Below are positions 25,885-38,700 of a stretch of DNA of 64,000 nucleotides, one piece after another. Within the stretch, counting starts at the first letter, position 1, and the number at the start of each line of letters is the position of its first letter. Both the position numbers and the translations under genes were made by a program. The notes under the pieces were generated by a model. The model saw only the letters and a program-made list of their open reading frames with translations. It was not told the DNA's origin and did no database searches. The stretch is taken from the NCBI RefSeq assembly GCF_036785885.1, contig NC_092316.1:51097001-51161000 (forward strand). The letters are read 5' to 3'. Source of the DNA: Coffea arabica. Taxonomy: Eukaryota > Streptophyta > Magnoliopsida > Gentianales > Rubiaceae.

Positions 25885-26781
25885 TGTACACGATAAAATT
25901 TCAAATTTGCAAAATGACAAGAAAAATACACAACAAATATAATATACAAATTTAAGAAAATATATGAGTACAATCTCTGGGATTTTCTTGAACTTGTAGA
26001 GAGTTTCCTTCAATTCTTCTTCTCGAACGCCAATCCAAGGACTTCGCAGCTTATTCTTGAATTCACCATCGATTCCTTCAAATCTTGATATGAGAGATTT
26101 GAAGAACTTTAGAAGATATTTGAGGACTCAAGTCTTGATATATGGGAGACTTGGAGAGTTTTGAAAATCCAGACCTTTGTAGCTTGGAGCTTCAGTGCTT
26201 TGAGCGTATGAGATGCCTCTTGGTGTGTGTGTCCCTAACTTGGTAGAGAGACCCTATTTATAGCTGTAGCAAGAGGTAGAGGTTGAAAACATGTATACCA
26301 CTCTACTTGCCTTGCAAGACGTACAGTCATATTAGGACTATGCCAGTTTAAATATTATCTCTTCATTTTGTATTTGTTAACAAGGAGATAATACTTAAGG
26401 AATATTTCCTTGATTGGCCAGATTTGTAGGGACATGTGACGTGGCGCCATTTGGTTGGACAAGTTATTGCAGTGTATAAGAAATATATACAAATTAAACA
26501 ACTCTAAATATTATCTCTTTACCAAGAAATAAATATTTAGATATCTATCCAATAGACGTGATATGATATGATATGATTTGGTTGGCGGAGACATCCCAGT
26601 AATTTCAATTGATTGGCACACTTCAACTTGACACGTGACAAAGTATAATTGGCCATTTAATAACCAATTTTTCCGAGTGTACATGACATACGACAATACT
26701 CGATTGGATAGAAATAAACCACAAAAATAATTTATAAACTAATGGTAATTTTAAGAATTAATTAAAATTCCATTGTCTACA
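25885..26781 (-). repeat. 3' LTR of the Tat-type element
   Basis: On the minus strand it starts TGTAGACAATGG next to a polypurine tract and ends ATCGTGTACA; on the plus strand it starts TGTACACGAT and ends TGTCTACA. The left boundary is exact because copy 2 of the host gene continues GAATACGTTTAATCC where this one switches to the LTR after GAATACGTTT. Length is 897 bp. No second copy is present in the window, so the insertion age cannot be read from LTR divergence. Confidence 0.85.
26255..26262 (-). promoter_or_regulatory. Probable TATA box of the retrotransposon LTR
   Basis: TATAAATA on the minus strand in GCTATAAATAGGGTCTC, inside the LTR. The initiation site would be expected about 30 bases further down, near 26225. 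Only position and sequence support it. Confidence 0.5.
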
Positions 26782-26797
26782 AATGCCCCCTCAAAAA
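26782..26797 (-). other. Polypurine tract (plus-strand DNA primer site)
   Basis: The minus strand reads TTTTTGAGGGGGCATT directly before the LTR start TGTAGACA. A G-rich purine tract immediately upstream of the 3' LTR is the standard priming site for second-strand DNA synthesis. It fixes the element's orientation as minus. Confidence 0.75.
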
Positions 26798-29260
26798 TTG
26801 TTTTGTGAATACGGAATATTTGAACGAACAAGTTTTGACATCCTTAATTTGAATAAGATCAAAACAATATTGATTTCCAACCAAAGTCCGTAGATGAATT
26901 TGCATAAGGCTTTAATTAATGGTGCGGAGTGGTGATTGAAAGTATTATCACTTTGAATTCCCGAGGCCGGATCGCTCCATATTGAAGCCTTACAATAAAG
27001 TCCGTGAATGGACTTTACTTAAAGCTTTACAATGTCATGGCTTTTGAATTGGTCATAGGATGGCCATGTAGGGGGCACCAATTCATGCAAAATCTAGTGA
27101 TATCAATCCCCTGGGTCAAAACATATCAAGCCAAAGCTTCAAGTCCACCGTTACGTGCATCATCAGACAAATTTTGGTGGCTTCAATTTCCAAGACCGAA
27201 TGCCTTCATATTCATTTGCCCAAATTTCCAAGCTTTCCTTTGCTCCTTAGGACGCCAGTGTCATGCACATGTGACATTTTAAAGCTGAACCTGAGACCTT
27301 CTCTAGTTAAACACCATATCATGCCTTTATCTCAAGTCCACGGCCTTGGCTATAGATGTTTTTCTTTCCATTTTACCTTTGGGAATTCAAACATCATGTG
27401 CATAAGAATTCTTTCCTTTGTAAGATTCGAATAACCTCTTAAAGCTAGGAATTGCATCCTTGGTAAATTGTTGAATTAAATCCAACAACTCAAATAGAAG
27501 TCCCATATAGATTGTAATATCACTTTGTTAAAACATAATCACAGCCCACGACATAACAAGTCACGCTTGCTCACTTGCTTAACTTCACATTGAATTAAAA
27601 CTCTTTACTATTATAAATTCTGCTGTTACCAACGCAATCCCGAAGATCTTTTAGTTCCTTCAATTTCGGTTCCGGATGGCAAACATTATGAGTGCTTTAA
27701 TATTCCAAATCGAACAAGAATAATTTCTTAGTTGAATCTATTATAAACCGCATCTATTATAGTCCAATCTCGATTAACCAATCTGGAAAGTCCCGAAACC
27801 GGATTCACGTTAGACTTATAATCAACTTCAAACTCACCTTAAAGATTCCTTGAATTGAAGAATTAACTCTTCTTGAGTATCGAAGCTTTGCGGAGATAAC
27901 TCTTGTGAAGTAAATCACTTAAGTAAGAAGCTGACCGCAAAAAGCTTTCAATATCCGAATAGGAATCATATAGGTGATTCACATAGAACTCCATCTCATA
28001 GGTGATTAATCAAGCCTTTGTCTTGTGTGCACCTTGCATGCAAATCACTTTTCGATTGGCCTAGAGTGTTTCCAACTTCAATTGTGAGACAAATATCTTG
28101 TTCCTTGATCAATCATGAACTCCACCGCTTCACAAGTTTCAAAACTGACATGACTTACTCAGCTTATAGAATTTGGTTGCGAAAATAGTTCCTTCCAAGG
28201 CCAACATGAATTGAAGCTTTATCGTATGAAATAATAAACTGGTCTTTTCTAGAAGCAAGCTCCCGAGACCAGCTTAGAATTCACTTCCAAGCATGATAGC
28301 CGAATTAATTGCTAGGAACCCTTAGAGCAAAGATACCCCTTAAACGATTGAAGCGGACTAGGAAGCTAATTGTACTTGAACTCAATTTTCTCCTGAATTT
28401 GTAGTAGAGATTCATTCTATAAATTCTCAGGTCTGAAGCCGTGAACTTGCTCAGAGAAAAATTTCCTTTCCTTTTGTTGTGATTCACGAAGATTGATGTT
28501 AGGAGTCACCGCAGCTACATCTTTATCTGTTGCTACCACTACTCATTGTCTACTAGTTTGTCCCAGTTTGTTGTCCTCTTGAAAGGTAATCACCACTTTT
28601 GCCGAGATGCTTCGCGAACTAGCTAACTCGGAGGTACATACACCATGCTCCGTATACTTTTCTTCCTTTGTTTTTTTTTTTTGCAAGATACTAAGCATCA
28701 CATGCATCCTTGTTTTTACGAAGCTTCCCACCGCAAGACTTGATTAGTATATTATGGCTGTCAATCACGTTTTAATGCGAATACTCGATGATGCACTATG
28801 AACAATCATGCTTTAGAGTAGGAATATTTGATGACTGATTCTACCAAATTGATGCCACCCGCTATTCATATCCTGCCGATACCATTTATTTGGCACCTAA
28901 GATTTTACTTTCTAGTACTTAAATGCTAAAAGGAACCTTGGCAATAGACTTTGCGCGTTTATTTTGATGTATCCTTGATGTCTCGGATATGATTGGCACT
29001 TTCGTATGTCTATTTGTCTTGTGTTCTAAACTTGTAGAATTGCATCAGCATGTATCATAAGATGTCATTAATTGTCACACTAGTCCATATCAATATCTCA
29101 ACCTTACTAACTTGTTCTCCAATCTCGTGCTTGAAAAAGAGCTTGAAACAATTTCGGGGATTTGAAGGAAGCAACCAATCAGGTAATTTAATTACCAAAA
29201 TTTTGTAAGAAATTCCCTTCATCATCTAATATTTTCTTTTACAAAATTCCAGCAATCATG
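26798..29260. other. Non-coding retrotransposon interior between the LTR side and the antisense gene
   Basis: AT-rich with no reading frame I can assign. Short phrases such as CTTCAA and CGGATT recur, but I see no clear tandem array. It corresponds to the spacer between antisense gene and 3' LTR in Tat-type elements. Confidence 0.5.
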
Positions 29261-29261
29261 C

Positions 29262-32230
29262 AAATTAAGGACTACGCCATGCCATCGCCGCATATCTCAT
29301 TGACGGATGAGAGGGGAGGGGCTCAATCGAAAAGTTTGTCATTATAGTGAACAAGCCAGTGATCGGCACCTTTGCTGAGCCTTTTATATCCTTTGAAGGA
29401 TGCTTTCATCTCGAAAATTGGACTAGTAAGTGGACTAAGGAAGTGGTGGCACCATCAACTTTCTCCACTACATCGAGGGAAGAAGAAGTAGTCGAATTAA
29501 ACTAGTCACTTCACAATGGAGATCCAGAAATAGCCAAATTCACACTTCCGTTCGTGGGATTCAATATTGACAAAAGTACATGGAAGATTCCTTCTTCCTT
29601 CTTTGGTGAGACGTGTTTCACCCCCCACTATTGGGAGTGGGTCGAGGATATCCTTGGAAGATATAAAGACGTACTCACACGCGCTGGCATATTTAAAGCC
29701 GTCTACGCGTCAAGATTCTCCTACGACCGCTGCGAAAATATCTTGCGAGTTTTCTTCAAATATTGGTGTCCCTCGAGAAATACACTTCATACGCCTGTTG
29801 GGGAGTTGTCCATCACACTTTGGGACCTTTATCGATTTGGTGGCTTTTTGATCGATGACTCGTTCTTTGATGAAGTTGTACCTTCAGCGCAGGAGCTTCT
29901 CACCCGTGATAAGGAAGGGAAGCCACTTCTTCCTGAGAGTTGCAGGCATCTCTTTTTGGCTTACTACCACCTTTGGACGAATGACCAAGGAGTGCGGATG
30001 AAAGATTGGATCCACTTCTGGTTCAAAGGAGAGGTTAGGTACAAGGCTCCTCCGAGCAGGGCGAATAAAAAAAAGACCACATCTAAGCCAAAAATGACCT
30101 ACAACCCATCTGGAAGCGTAGAGTCTCATTACATTGCTGATACGAAGGATTTCAACGTCCCTTTTGACATATTGGATATCGCAAGATTTTTAAGAAAGGA
30201 GACCTATACTGCGGCATTTATAACATGTTGGATTTGCAAGTTTCTTTTGCCAAGCAAAAAGATCGATCGCATTCGCCCAAGTATCTTCAAGGTTGCATGC
30301 TTAATAGTCACAGGGAAGAAATTCTGCCTCGCGATTCCCGTTCTTGTGAGTATATATCATGGGTTGAGGGAGATCATCTACGCCCCTAACCTTGGAGAAT
30401 GTGGGGTAACTTTTCCAATCTATTACGTCTATGCTTGGATTGGCCAATACTTTGACGTATATTATGAGAATAATCAAGTGAGTAGCCACCATGCGCGCAT
30501 GACGAGATTTAGTGGTGAGAAAATGATAATATTTTACGGCAATCAGAAGTTGAGGAAATCCTCAAAGAAGTGAATCTTTTGATGCTTTCTAAACTGTGCT
30601 GGACTGAGAATGAAGAAAAGGGTGTTGATCGACGATGGATCCTTATCATCAAGACTCACGAGCTACTTTATTAGTCAACGCTCTTGCCACTTAATTCTAC
30701 GTAAGGACAATACTTTCATTATTAAAAAATATAATCCTTGTAGGTTTAGCAGACAATTCGGCTTCTGTCAGGACATCCCAAACAATTTGAAAGAGATCAC
30801 TCATACTTATACTCTGGGTGAAGCTATTCAACTATGGGATTCCTCAATTTGTACGCAGACGTGATCTCGCGTGACTATACTTATGCATAGGAAGCATCCG
30901 TTGCTTACAAAAGACTATGATGCTTGGTGGTCAAATAGTGTCTCTTCAACTTGCTTTAAATTCATGGTTAAGATCCCCCTGAAGCCATCAAAGAAGGGTA
31001 AGGTTACTTCTATCAATGAGCCGATACATCACAATGGAACTACAGAAACTGGAACAGGTCTTATTGCATCTACCTTGCAGGAAGGCAAAATGACGAGCAC
31101 TCACCTGAAAAGTGTTGTCACAAAATATAAACTTTCAAAGAATTCTCAATCGGCCCTCAAAGAGACGAATCTAGCGACTCCAGTAAAGAAGGCGCCATCC
31201 ACCATTCCAAAATCTTTAACCATGACTTCCATGAGAGAAGAGGTCGAAATTGAAATGTTGGATGATTACGACTCTATCAAAGTTATTGAAAAGGAAGAAG
31301 CTCAAGCCTAGGGCACCGGCTCTACCCTAGGAGAAACCCATTCATTGGCAAGCTGCAGTAGCAGTCAAGACCGTCATTGGAATCGATCAAAGAAGAGGAC
31401 GTCTTCTGATTTGGAGGAGATTTCATTTTCACCATCGTCGGTTGGAGTATCGCCACTTAAGGTAATCATCTCTCCATTTTTTATTTATTTATATATTTTT
31501 TATCTTTTGTAATTTTTTTCCTTTTTTTTCAGCCCCCATTTCTTAAATTCCGTCAAGAAAATGTTGGTAACAATTTACCAACTAAATTTCAAATTGATGG
31601 TACAATTTCAAACAAGAAAAGCGAGGAAGTCGTTATTGGCATTCCAAAGCAACTCACCCCTAGTGGAGGTACCTCATCAATGCATAAGAAGGAGTTGACT
31701 AGTTCGCACGAGATCCGAAAAAGACCTAGGGTAGCATTGGTCTCAGAATTTCATGGGTAAAAATTGATCCAAACGCATCGGAGAAAATACTTGCAAAGTT
31801 TGTGGAAGGATTTTCGCGGACAGATTCTTGGCACTCCTATTCAGCAAATTTCTTCTTTAAAACAGTGTGCAAAGAACATTATTGCAGAAATCACAAGGAC
31901 GGATCCCACCAATGGTCTTCCTTTAAAAGATTACTTAATAGAATTGTTTGCCAAAGCAGAGACGTACGATATTTTGGCATCCTCATCACGCGAGAAGATG
32001 ATTAGCGAAACACATGCAAAACTCCATTCCAAAATGACTGCCCAACTCGGGAGAGCCAAGGCAAAGGAAGAAGAACTAACTTGTCATCTGCAAAATCTGG
32101 AAGAAAAGTTACAATCTATTGAAGATGGGAAAAAAGTTCTTCAGCAGGAACTTATTGATTTAGAGAGACAAGATATGAAAATCAGCTCAACTATCGATCA
32201 AAACCATGAAACTTTAGAAAAAATCTAGAC
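29262..32230 (+). pseudogene. Antisense plant-mobile-domain (PMD, aminotransferase-like) gene carried by the retrotransposon
   Basis: The main open segment at 29554-30573 (339 codons) contains the PMD pattern: WEWVEDIL, then AGIFKAVYAS, YWCPSRNTLHTPVGELSITLWDL and a tryptophan-rich helical part. After a stop/frameshift, 30640-30860 has ISQRSCHL and CRFSRQFGFCQDIP, typical of the C-terminal half. About 30871-31311 follows, then a probable 71-nt intron (AAG-GTAATC at 31461/31462 to TTTTCAG at 31532). 31764-32228 is a Glu/Lys-rich coiled coil. PMD proteins include Arabidopsis MAIN and MAIL1, and PMD genes are also passengers of Tat elements. The orientation opposite to pol and the place between pol and 3' LTR favour a passenger. 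Internal stops make it non-functional as read. Confidence 0.75.
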
Positions 32231-32739
32231 TGAGATAAGTTAAGCGCATGATGAGCTCTCTTCTCTTGAAAATACTAGCATCTTGATTGATAACGCAGTG
32301 AAGGAACTCGAAAATATGAAGTCCGCACTTGAATCATGTAAAATAACTGTAGTGGACTATAAATTTGACATTTAGACTTTCCACCATGTCTTTCTTTTGA
32401 ATTCTTTTTTTCATTCATTTCTTTTATGTAATGATTTTTTTTTTATGAATGATAAAATACTTTTCGTTCCTTATCTTTTGTTATTATTTTTTCTAAGAGA
32501 AAAGAACTTTTGAATTTAGCATTTTGGTTTTTTCAAAGACAAAGAAGAAATTTTTTTTTTGCAAGGAAAGAATGTTTGGTTTAGGAGGTGTAACAGAACT
32601 TAGAAATTACCCTCTAAACTGCCTACGTATCCCAAAAGAGAATCAAGTCACATGTAATTTCTGCCGTTCACATTTTAATCTCATGCGGGCCAGGAGTATC
32701 TATTTGTTTACCACCTTAGATTTGGTGAAGCGTTTCTGC

Positions 32740-33162
32740 AGTTTAACCATATACTACACTATTGGTGGTTGTCATCCACAGTTTTAGCTCATGCGGGCCA
32801 GGAGCACCATGCAGTTCCGATTACGCATAGTACATTTTTAGGTATTTGCAGTTGATGGGGCGAACCCTTAATCCATTCTCAGCAATCAATTTATATGAAC
32901 TATTCGTATACACCTCTCGGACAACATACGGACTATCCCATTTAGGAGTAAACTTCCTTTGTCCACCATGAGTGAGAATGATCGATTTTCGAACAGCGAG
33001 TACTAACTCTCCAATTTGAAAAGAGCGAGGTTGAATGTGCTTATTGAATACTTTTGAAAGGCGAGTTTGATAGCACTCAATCCATTGTTAAGTTTTCAAT
33101 CTCTTTTCGTCAAGTGCTTCTAACTCCTCAAGGCGAAAACGAATATTATCTTCTTCAAGCGG
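32740..33162 (-). repeat. Duplicated integrase C-terminal end, copy 1 (partner about 35513-35935)
   Basis: The minus-strand reading QWIECYQARLS, then FQIGELVLAVRKS, KFTPKWDGPYVV and YLKMYYA is the end of a Ty3/gypsy integrase. The same 420 bases occur at 35513-35935, contiguous with the rest of integrase. Here it stops abruptly at 33162, where gag sequence begins. Both copies share an in-frame TAA before QWIECYQ, so the duplication came after pol had decayed. Confidence 0.8.
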
Positions 33163-35484
33163 TGATAACAACAATAATTTGGATCATTGACTTGACCGGC
33201 TTCCTCTGGGCGCTTCATGTCGAGAAGTTCAAGGAGCTTCTCCTAGAAAAGATCATCAAACATCCCTTGTAAGTCAAACTCAAGGAAAATGTACTCCTTT
33301 TCTTGCATCTCTTTTAAAGTGGGTCTTCTTATTAACCTATTCTGGGAGGAATCCAACTTCTCAGTGACCTTTCGGCTCACTTTGGTAGCAATTTTCATGG
33401 GAGCTGTGTTTATTGCCATGGACTCCTTATTACTGAATCTTGAAGGAGGCTTGCCCCCTTTTTTATTTTCTTGTCTTTCATTGCTTTGACGAGCCGGCTG
33501 CACTCACAGAGCTTGAATAGGGAGCCCATTAGTCGCATTGGTCATAATGCTTAACTCCATATCATGAGCACGAGTAGCTAATTCTTCAAATGTGTTTGGA
33601 CGTATGTCTTGTAGAATGTAACTTAAACTCCAATGCATTTCTTGGATGCACATTTCTATGGCAGAGGGTTCAGACAGCCTGTCCTTGCGTTATTCAACTT
33701 ACTGACTCTGAGAGGATCAAAATATGGTGGAAGTGATAGAAGAGTATTATTTAAATCATCTTGCAGGTGCCTCTAGGAGCCGAGTATGCTAAGATTCCAG
33801 GAACAAAATCCCCTCAGAATCAGAATCCCGGGGGCCTTATGGTGGAAGTATTCTGGGCGCAGGATGATACAAGCAATCTTTGCATTTCTGGCCACTCAGC
33901 TGAAAATCCAGTGCCACCAGATAACCAACCAACTGCTGCTTCAGCATGGAATGCCTGATGTTAAAGAGAAATAAAAATACTATAAAACATTAAAAAAATA
34001 CACTAAAACAAAAATACCTTAAAACAGAAAGAAGAAAAAATACAACGAGTAGTGGTGACATTACTACATTTTGGATAGATTTTTGGTTATCGGTCACTAT
34101 GATTTCTAATTGCAATTCAAAGTAGAAAGTTCTTAATTAAATTTTTATTTGTTGTCATTAAATTATTTTATAGGAACAACAGTAAACTTAGGAGGGCATG
34201 AAACATAATAGATAGGAAGCTTTGGTTCTAAACGACTTCCATATATAGTCTTCTCTCAATTTTTATCCATGATCCTATTTCATCCTTCAGCTTTCAAAAG
34301 GGTCTAGCAGCCTCAACTTAAATTTTGGTTCTAAATGAAAATGATCACTCCAAGCTAAATCTAAGTAAATATTTCTCACTTTGCCCCTTGAGGTTTGATT
34401 TCATACTTATTGTTCTCCACCAAGTTTGAAAATAAGGCAGGTTAGCCCCATTTTATAGTTTTGGTTAACTATTTAGTAGTTGACTAATTTGACTAACAAA
34501 AAAATGACAATGCTAGTTTTTTTTTTTATCAATTTACATAAAAAATGTAAAACTACTAATTAACGAAGATCAAGCATAATATTACCTCTTGTTTACAAAA
34601 TTTTGCTAAATTTATTTGTCATTATTTGAATTAAAGTCTATAAAATGAAAAATAGTATGTAGAAAAATAAACCATAATCCAACACAAGTAAGACGAAACA
34701 ATAAGAAAAAAATAAAAGAGACTAAAAAGATGTAGTCTAAGTGGTAAACTTTGGCACTAAAAAGATGATTGGAAGATGAAAATAAAGAGGTATTCCCATA
34801 CTTTGTAATGTAAAAAGACAAACAAACAAAAAATGGGAATGCCTTTTCTATATATTTTTCATCTTTCTATTAGTGAAATTTATCATCTTCTTTATAGTAT
34901 TGACTATCCATATATCTAATTGGTAAAGGAAAAAAAAATCTCTTTTTGTTTTTCTTTTAAATAATATTTTTGTAAGTTCTATATTTGTATTGATGAAGCA
35001 AAGCAAGTACACAATATAAGATGCATACCCTTAGAGCCAATTACACAAAAAATATAAGCTAACCAAACTATAAGAGATATTTATTTATTTAGCTTAGGTA
35101 AATAATCATTTCTTGTTCTCATTAGATTAATGTTTATTTGTATTCACTTTTCAGTTTATTAGACTTTAAATCGATTAATAATAATGAGATATCAATAATT
35201 TGAATAAATAAAGTTAATAAAATTAGGTAATAGAAGGTAATATTAAGCATGTTATTGGTTGAAGAGTAATTTATCATTTTTGTTTAGTTTATGTAAAATT
35301 TTAGGAGGATGGTGTTCTCAATATTTGTTAGTCAAATTAGTTAACTATTAAATACTAACCCAAAACTATCAAAAGGGACTTATTAATGTGCCTTGTTTTT
35401 TAACTTAGAGGTGGAAAATGGACATTAAATCAAACCTTAAAGGTAAAGTGATAATTATTATACTTAGTTTTGACTTGGAGGGAT
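33163..35484. repeat. Duplicated chimeric block: gag piece fused to ABCA2-like 3' tail (partner 40605-42930)
   Basis: 33163-33699 is gag nucleocapsid sequence (minus strand). 33700-35484 is the ABCA2-like last exon (33764-33958 on plus, VPLGAEYAKIPG to AWNA and TGA) and the following long-TIR element. The whole block, including the gag/ABCA junction, matches 40605-42930. The right end at 35484 falls inside the right arm of the long-TIR element (CTTGGAGGGA), then integrase-end sequence resumes. The fusion therefore happened once and was then copied. Confidence 0.85.
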
Positions 35485-35589
35485 TGTATTGTTGGTTGCC
35501 ATCCACAGTTTAACCATATATTACACTATTGGTGGTTGCCATCCACAGTTTTAGCTCATGCGGGCCAGGAGCACCATGCAGTTCCGATT

Positions 35590-36860
35590 ACGCATAGTAC
35601 ATTTTTAGGTATTTGCAGTTGATGGGGCTAACCCTTAATCCATTCTCGGCAACCAATTTATATGAACTATTCGTATACACCTCTCGGACAACATACGGAC
35701 CATCCCATTTAGGAGTAAACTTCCTTTGTCCACCATGAGTGAGAATGATCGATTTTCGAACAGCGAGTACTAACTCTCCAATTTGAAAAGAGCGAGGTTG
35801 AACGTGCTTATTGAATACTTTTGAAAGGCGAGCTTGATAGCACTCAATCCATTGTTATGTTTTCAATCTCTTTTCGTCAAGTGCTTCTAACTCCTCAAGG
35901 CGTAAACGAACATTATCTTTTTCACTGAACCATTCTTGGATCGCAATTCTTAGCGAAAGTATTTCACATTCAAGTGGAAGAACAGTTTTAACACCGTAAA
36001 TAAGCGCGTATGGGGTTGCTTGCATGGGAGTTCGAAAAGTAGTTCTATATATCCAAAGAGCTTCTCCAATTCGAAGATGGCAATCCCTTTTCGATTTATC
36101 CATGATTTTCTGCAACAGATTACATAATGTCTTGTTGAATGTTTCAGCGAGTCCATTTGCAGTAGCATAGTAGATGGAAGAATTGTATTGTTTGAAATGA
36201 AACTTTTCGCAAAGTTTATTCATTGCTACATTGCAAAAAGACTTACCGTTATCAGTGATGATATAACGTGGAGCTCCATACCGATAAATGATGTGCAAAC
36301 GAATGAAATCTACTACATTTTCTTTTTTTACCTTTCTTAGAGGAACTACTTCAGCACACTTTGAGAAGTAATTTGTTGCCGCCAAAATAAAAATGTGCCC
36401 GCCAGAAGATTTTGGAAGCGGTCCAACTATATCCAAATCCCAAGCATCGAACGGCCAAGAAGCCACAGTTGGGTACAACGGTTTAGGAGGTTGATGGATG
36501 AAATTGTCATGAAATTGACAAGCTTGACATCTTCTAGCAAAGTCGATGCAATCCTTCACCATCGTTGGCCAGTAGTATCCCATTCTTTTAATGTGAAAGT
36601 GTAATTTCGCGCCAAATTGATAAGCACCATATATCTCAGAGTGAGCCTCTTTCATTACTTGCATGGCCTCATATTCTCCAAGACATCGTAGAAGCACTCC
36701 ATCAAATGATTTTGGTAAAGCGTCCCTTTATAGTAAATGAAGCGTGGCGCTCGACGACGTATATCGGCCCATTTCTTGGAATCTTCTAGTAACTTTTCAT
36801 GATGAAGGTAATCAATGATGAGGTATGACCCAATTTTGACATATTAAAATTTGATTTCAA
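35590..36860 (-). pseudogene. Retrotransposon integrase region
   Basis: The longest open piece is 35855-36697. An HHCC-type zinc finger ends in CIDFARRCQAC. The catalytic core shows the first D in WDLDIVGP, the second D in IITDNGKSF and the E in NGLAETFNKTL, so the DDE triad is visible. The C-terminal part continues to MYYA and a stop near 35590. Upstream, RAPRFIYYKGTLY is joined to KSFDGVLLRCLGE only by a one-base frameshift near 36715. A TAA interrupts the C-terminal domain near 35854. Inactive. Confidence 0.85.
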
Positions 36861-37041
36861 TGAGAAGGTAGAGTTATCATGGATGCCAACCTTGTCAAAG
36901 AGTCAGCTTGTTGGTTGAAGTTCCTAGAAATATGTTCAATAATGACATTGTCTAAATATTCCATGAGTTGTCTTGCATACTTATAATATGGGATCAATTC
37001 AGATTTTTTGACATCATAAATGCCAAGAAGTTAATTCACCA

Positions 37042-37347
37042 CTAATTTTGAATCACATAGACTCTAAGATGCAACTGTTTCATGTCTACAGTCGTTTCAA
37101 GATCGAGAATCAACGCCTGATATTCGACCACATTATTTGAACACTGACGTGTTAAAGTGAAGGAGTACGTCAATATATCTGCTTCAAAAGTATAAAAAAT
37201 AACTCCCGCACTAGCTCCATCATGGTGAGTAGGTCCATCGAAATACATCGACCACGAAGATTCGACCATAAGCACTTTTTTATCGGGGAGTTCATCAGTC
37301 GACTCCCACTCGGCAGGTATGGGATGATCGGCTAGAAAATCTGTCAA
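37042..37347 (-). pseudogene. Second (archaeal-type) RNase H domain of Tat-type pol
   Basis: MYFDGPTHHDGASAGVIF, then CSNNVVEYQALILDLE, matches the RNase H placed between RT-RNase H and integrase in Tat/Ogre elements: a D in FDG and an E in VEYQAL at catalytic spacing. The frame stops after VIQN, so the domain is truncated. Confidence 0.75.
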
Positions 37348-37482
37348 TATTTGTCCTTTGATAGCCTTTGCAGGTATAGAAATAATTTCAAATTATTGAA
37401 ACTGAAAGTACCATCTCGCAAGCCGGTCAGAGAGTACAGGTTTTGCCATGACATACTTAATGGGATTAGACTTGGATATGAG

Positions 37483-38700
37483 TCAGATAGTGTGTACTTG
37501 AAAATAATGTTTCAACTTTTGAATGGCAAATATTAGTGCCAAACACAACTTCTCGATGGATGAATAATTCAATTCATTAGATGTCATCATCCGACTCAAG
37601 TAATACAACGCATTCTCCTTACCTTTATCATTTTCTTGAGCAAGTAAGACCCCAATTGATCGCTCTTGAGCAGAAATATAGAAGATTAATGGTTTCCCTG
37701 GAATTGGCGCAGCTAATACAGGGGGATTCATGAGATACATTTTAATGCTTATGAAAGTATTTCTACACGCTTCATCCCACTCGAATGGTACCCCTTTTTT
37801 TATCAGTCGACTGAAGGGTTGGCATCGTCCAGCCAAATTAGAGATAAACTTGCAGATATAAGCCAACTTCTCTTGAAGGCTCTTCAATTCATGAATATTT
37901 CGCGGTTCAGGCATGTTCACAATGACATCAATTTTAGATCGATCGACCTCTATTCTCCGTTGATGAACGATGAAACCAAGAAACTTGCCCGAAGTGACTC
38001 CGAATGTTCACTTCAAAGGATTCATCTTCAGTTGGTATCTCCGAAGGCGTTGAAAAACTCTTCGAAGGTTTTAAATATGATCTTCTCGCTTCTTTGATTT
38101 CACCACAAGATCATCAATGTAGCACTCCATATTTTTATGGAGCATATCATAAAAAATTCTTTGCATTGCCCTTTGATATGTCGCTGCAGTATTTTTCAAA
38201 TCAAACGGCATTACTTTATAGCAATAGATTTTCTTGGGAGTGCGGGAGGCAGTGATCTCCTCATTCTCGGCCGCTATGCGTATTTGATTGTAGCTAAACA
38301 ATCTATCGATAAAAGATAGTGTTTCATGCCCTGTTGTAGCATCTACCATCAATTCTGTGACGGAGAGCGAAAAATCATCTTTGGGACAAGTCTCATTTAA
38401 GTCTCAAAAATCAACACAGATTCGGATTTAACCATTCTTCTTCCTTACAGGGACGATGCTTGAAATCCATGTTGGATATTTTACTTATCGTATGAATCCA
38501 GTTTTAATCAATCTATTTATCTCGTAGACAGGTGGTTTCAAATTTTTCGATTGCGGACCAAGCCTATCAAATACAGAAGTACGTTTTGACTTATTTTCCA
38601 ATCTATCGAAAACAGATATCTTTCGGCTTGTGACCTCTATTTCTTCGTTCATATAGTTATAGCTTGTCTTTTTTATCATTATACGCACAGGAGAGGGCGG
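37483..38700 (-). pseudogene. Reverse transcriptase and first RNase H of Tat-type pol
   Basis: 38071-38352 contains FSYNQI, VMPFDLKNTAATYQRAMQ and the active-site YIDDLVVKSK. 37483-37920 holds the thumb and connection (LQEKLAYICKFISNLAGRC, PFEWDEAC) and RNase H start (LIFYISAQERSIGVLLAQ). Upstream of 38352 the frame DLNETCPKDDF is preceded by two stop codons. The 38485-38688 piece has VFDRLENKSKRTSVFDRLG, a Tat-type spacer. Frameshifts separate the pieces. Confidence 0.8.

Noticed and set aside
29554..30573. PMD frame as a free host gene of the MAIN/MAIL1 family
   Set aside because: It lies inside the retrotransposon between pol and the 3' LTR, opposite to pol, with downstream stops; a passenger gene is the simpler reading, though not proven.
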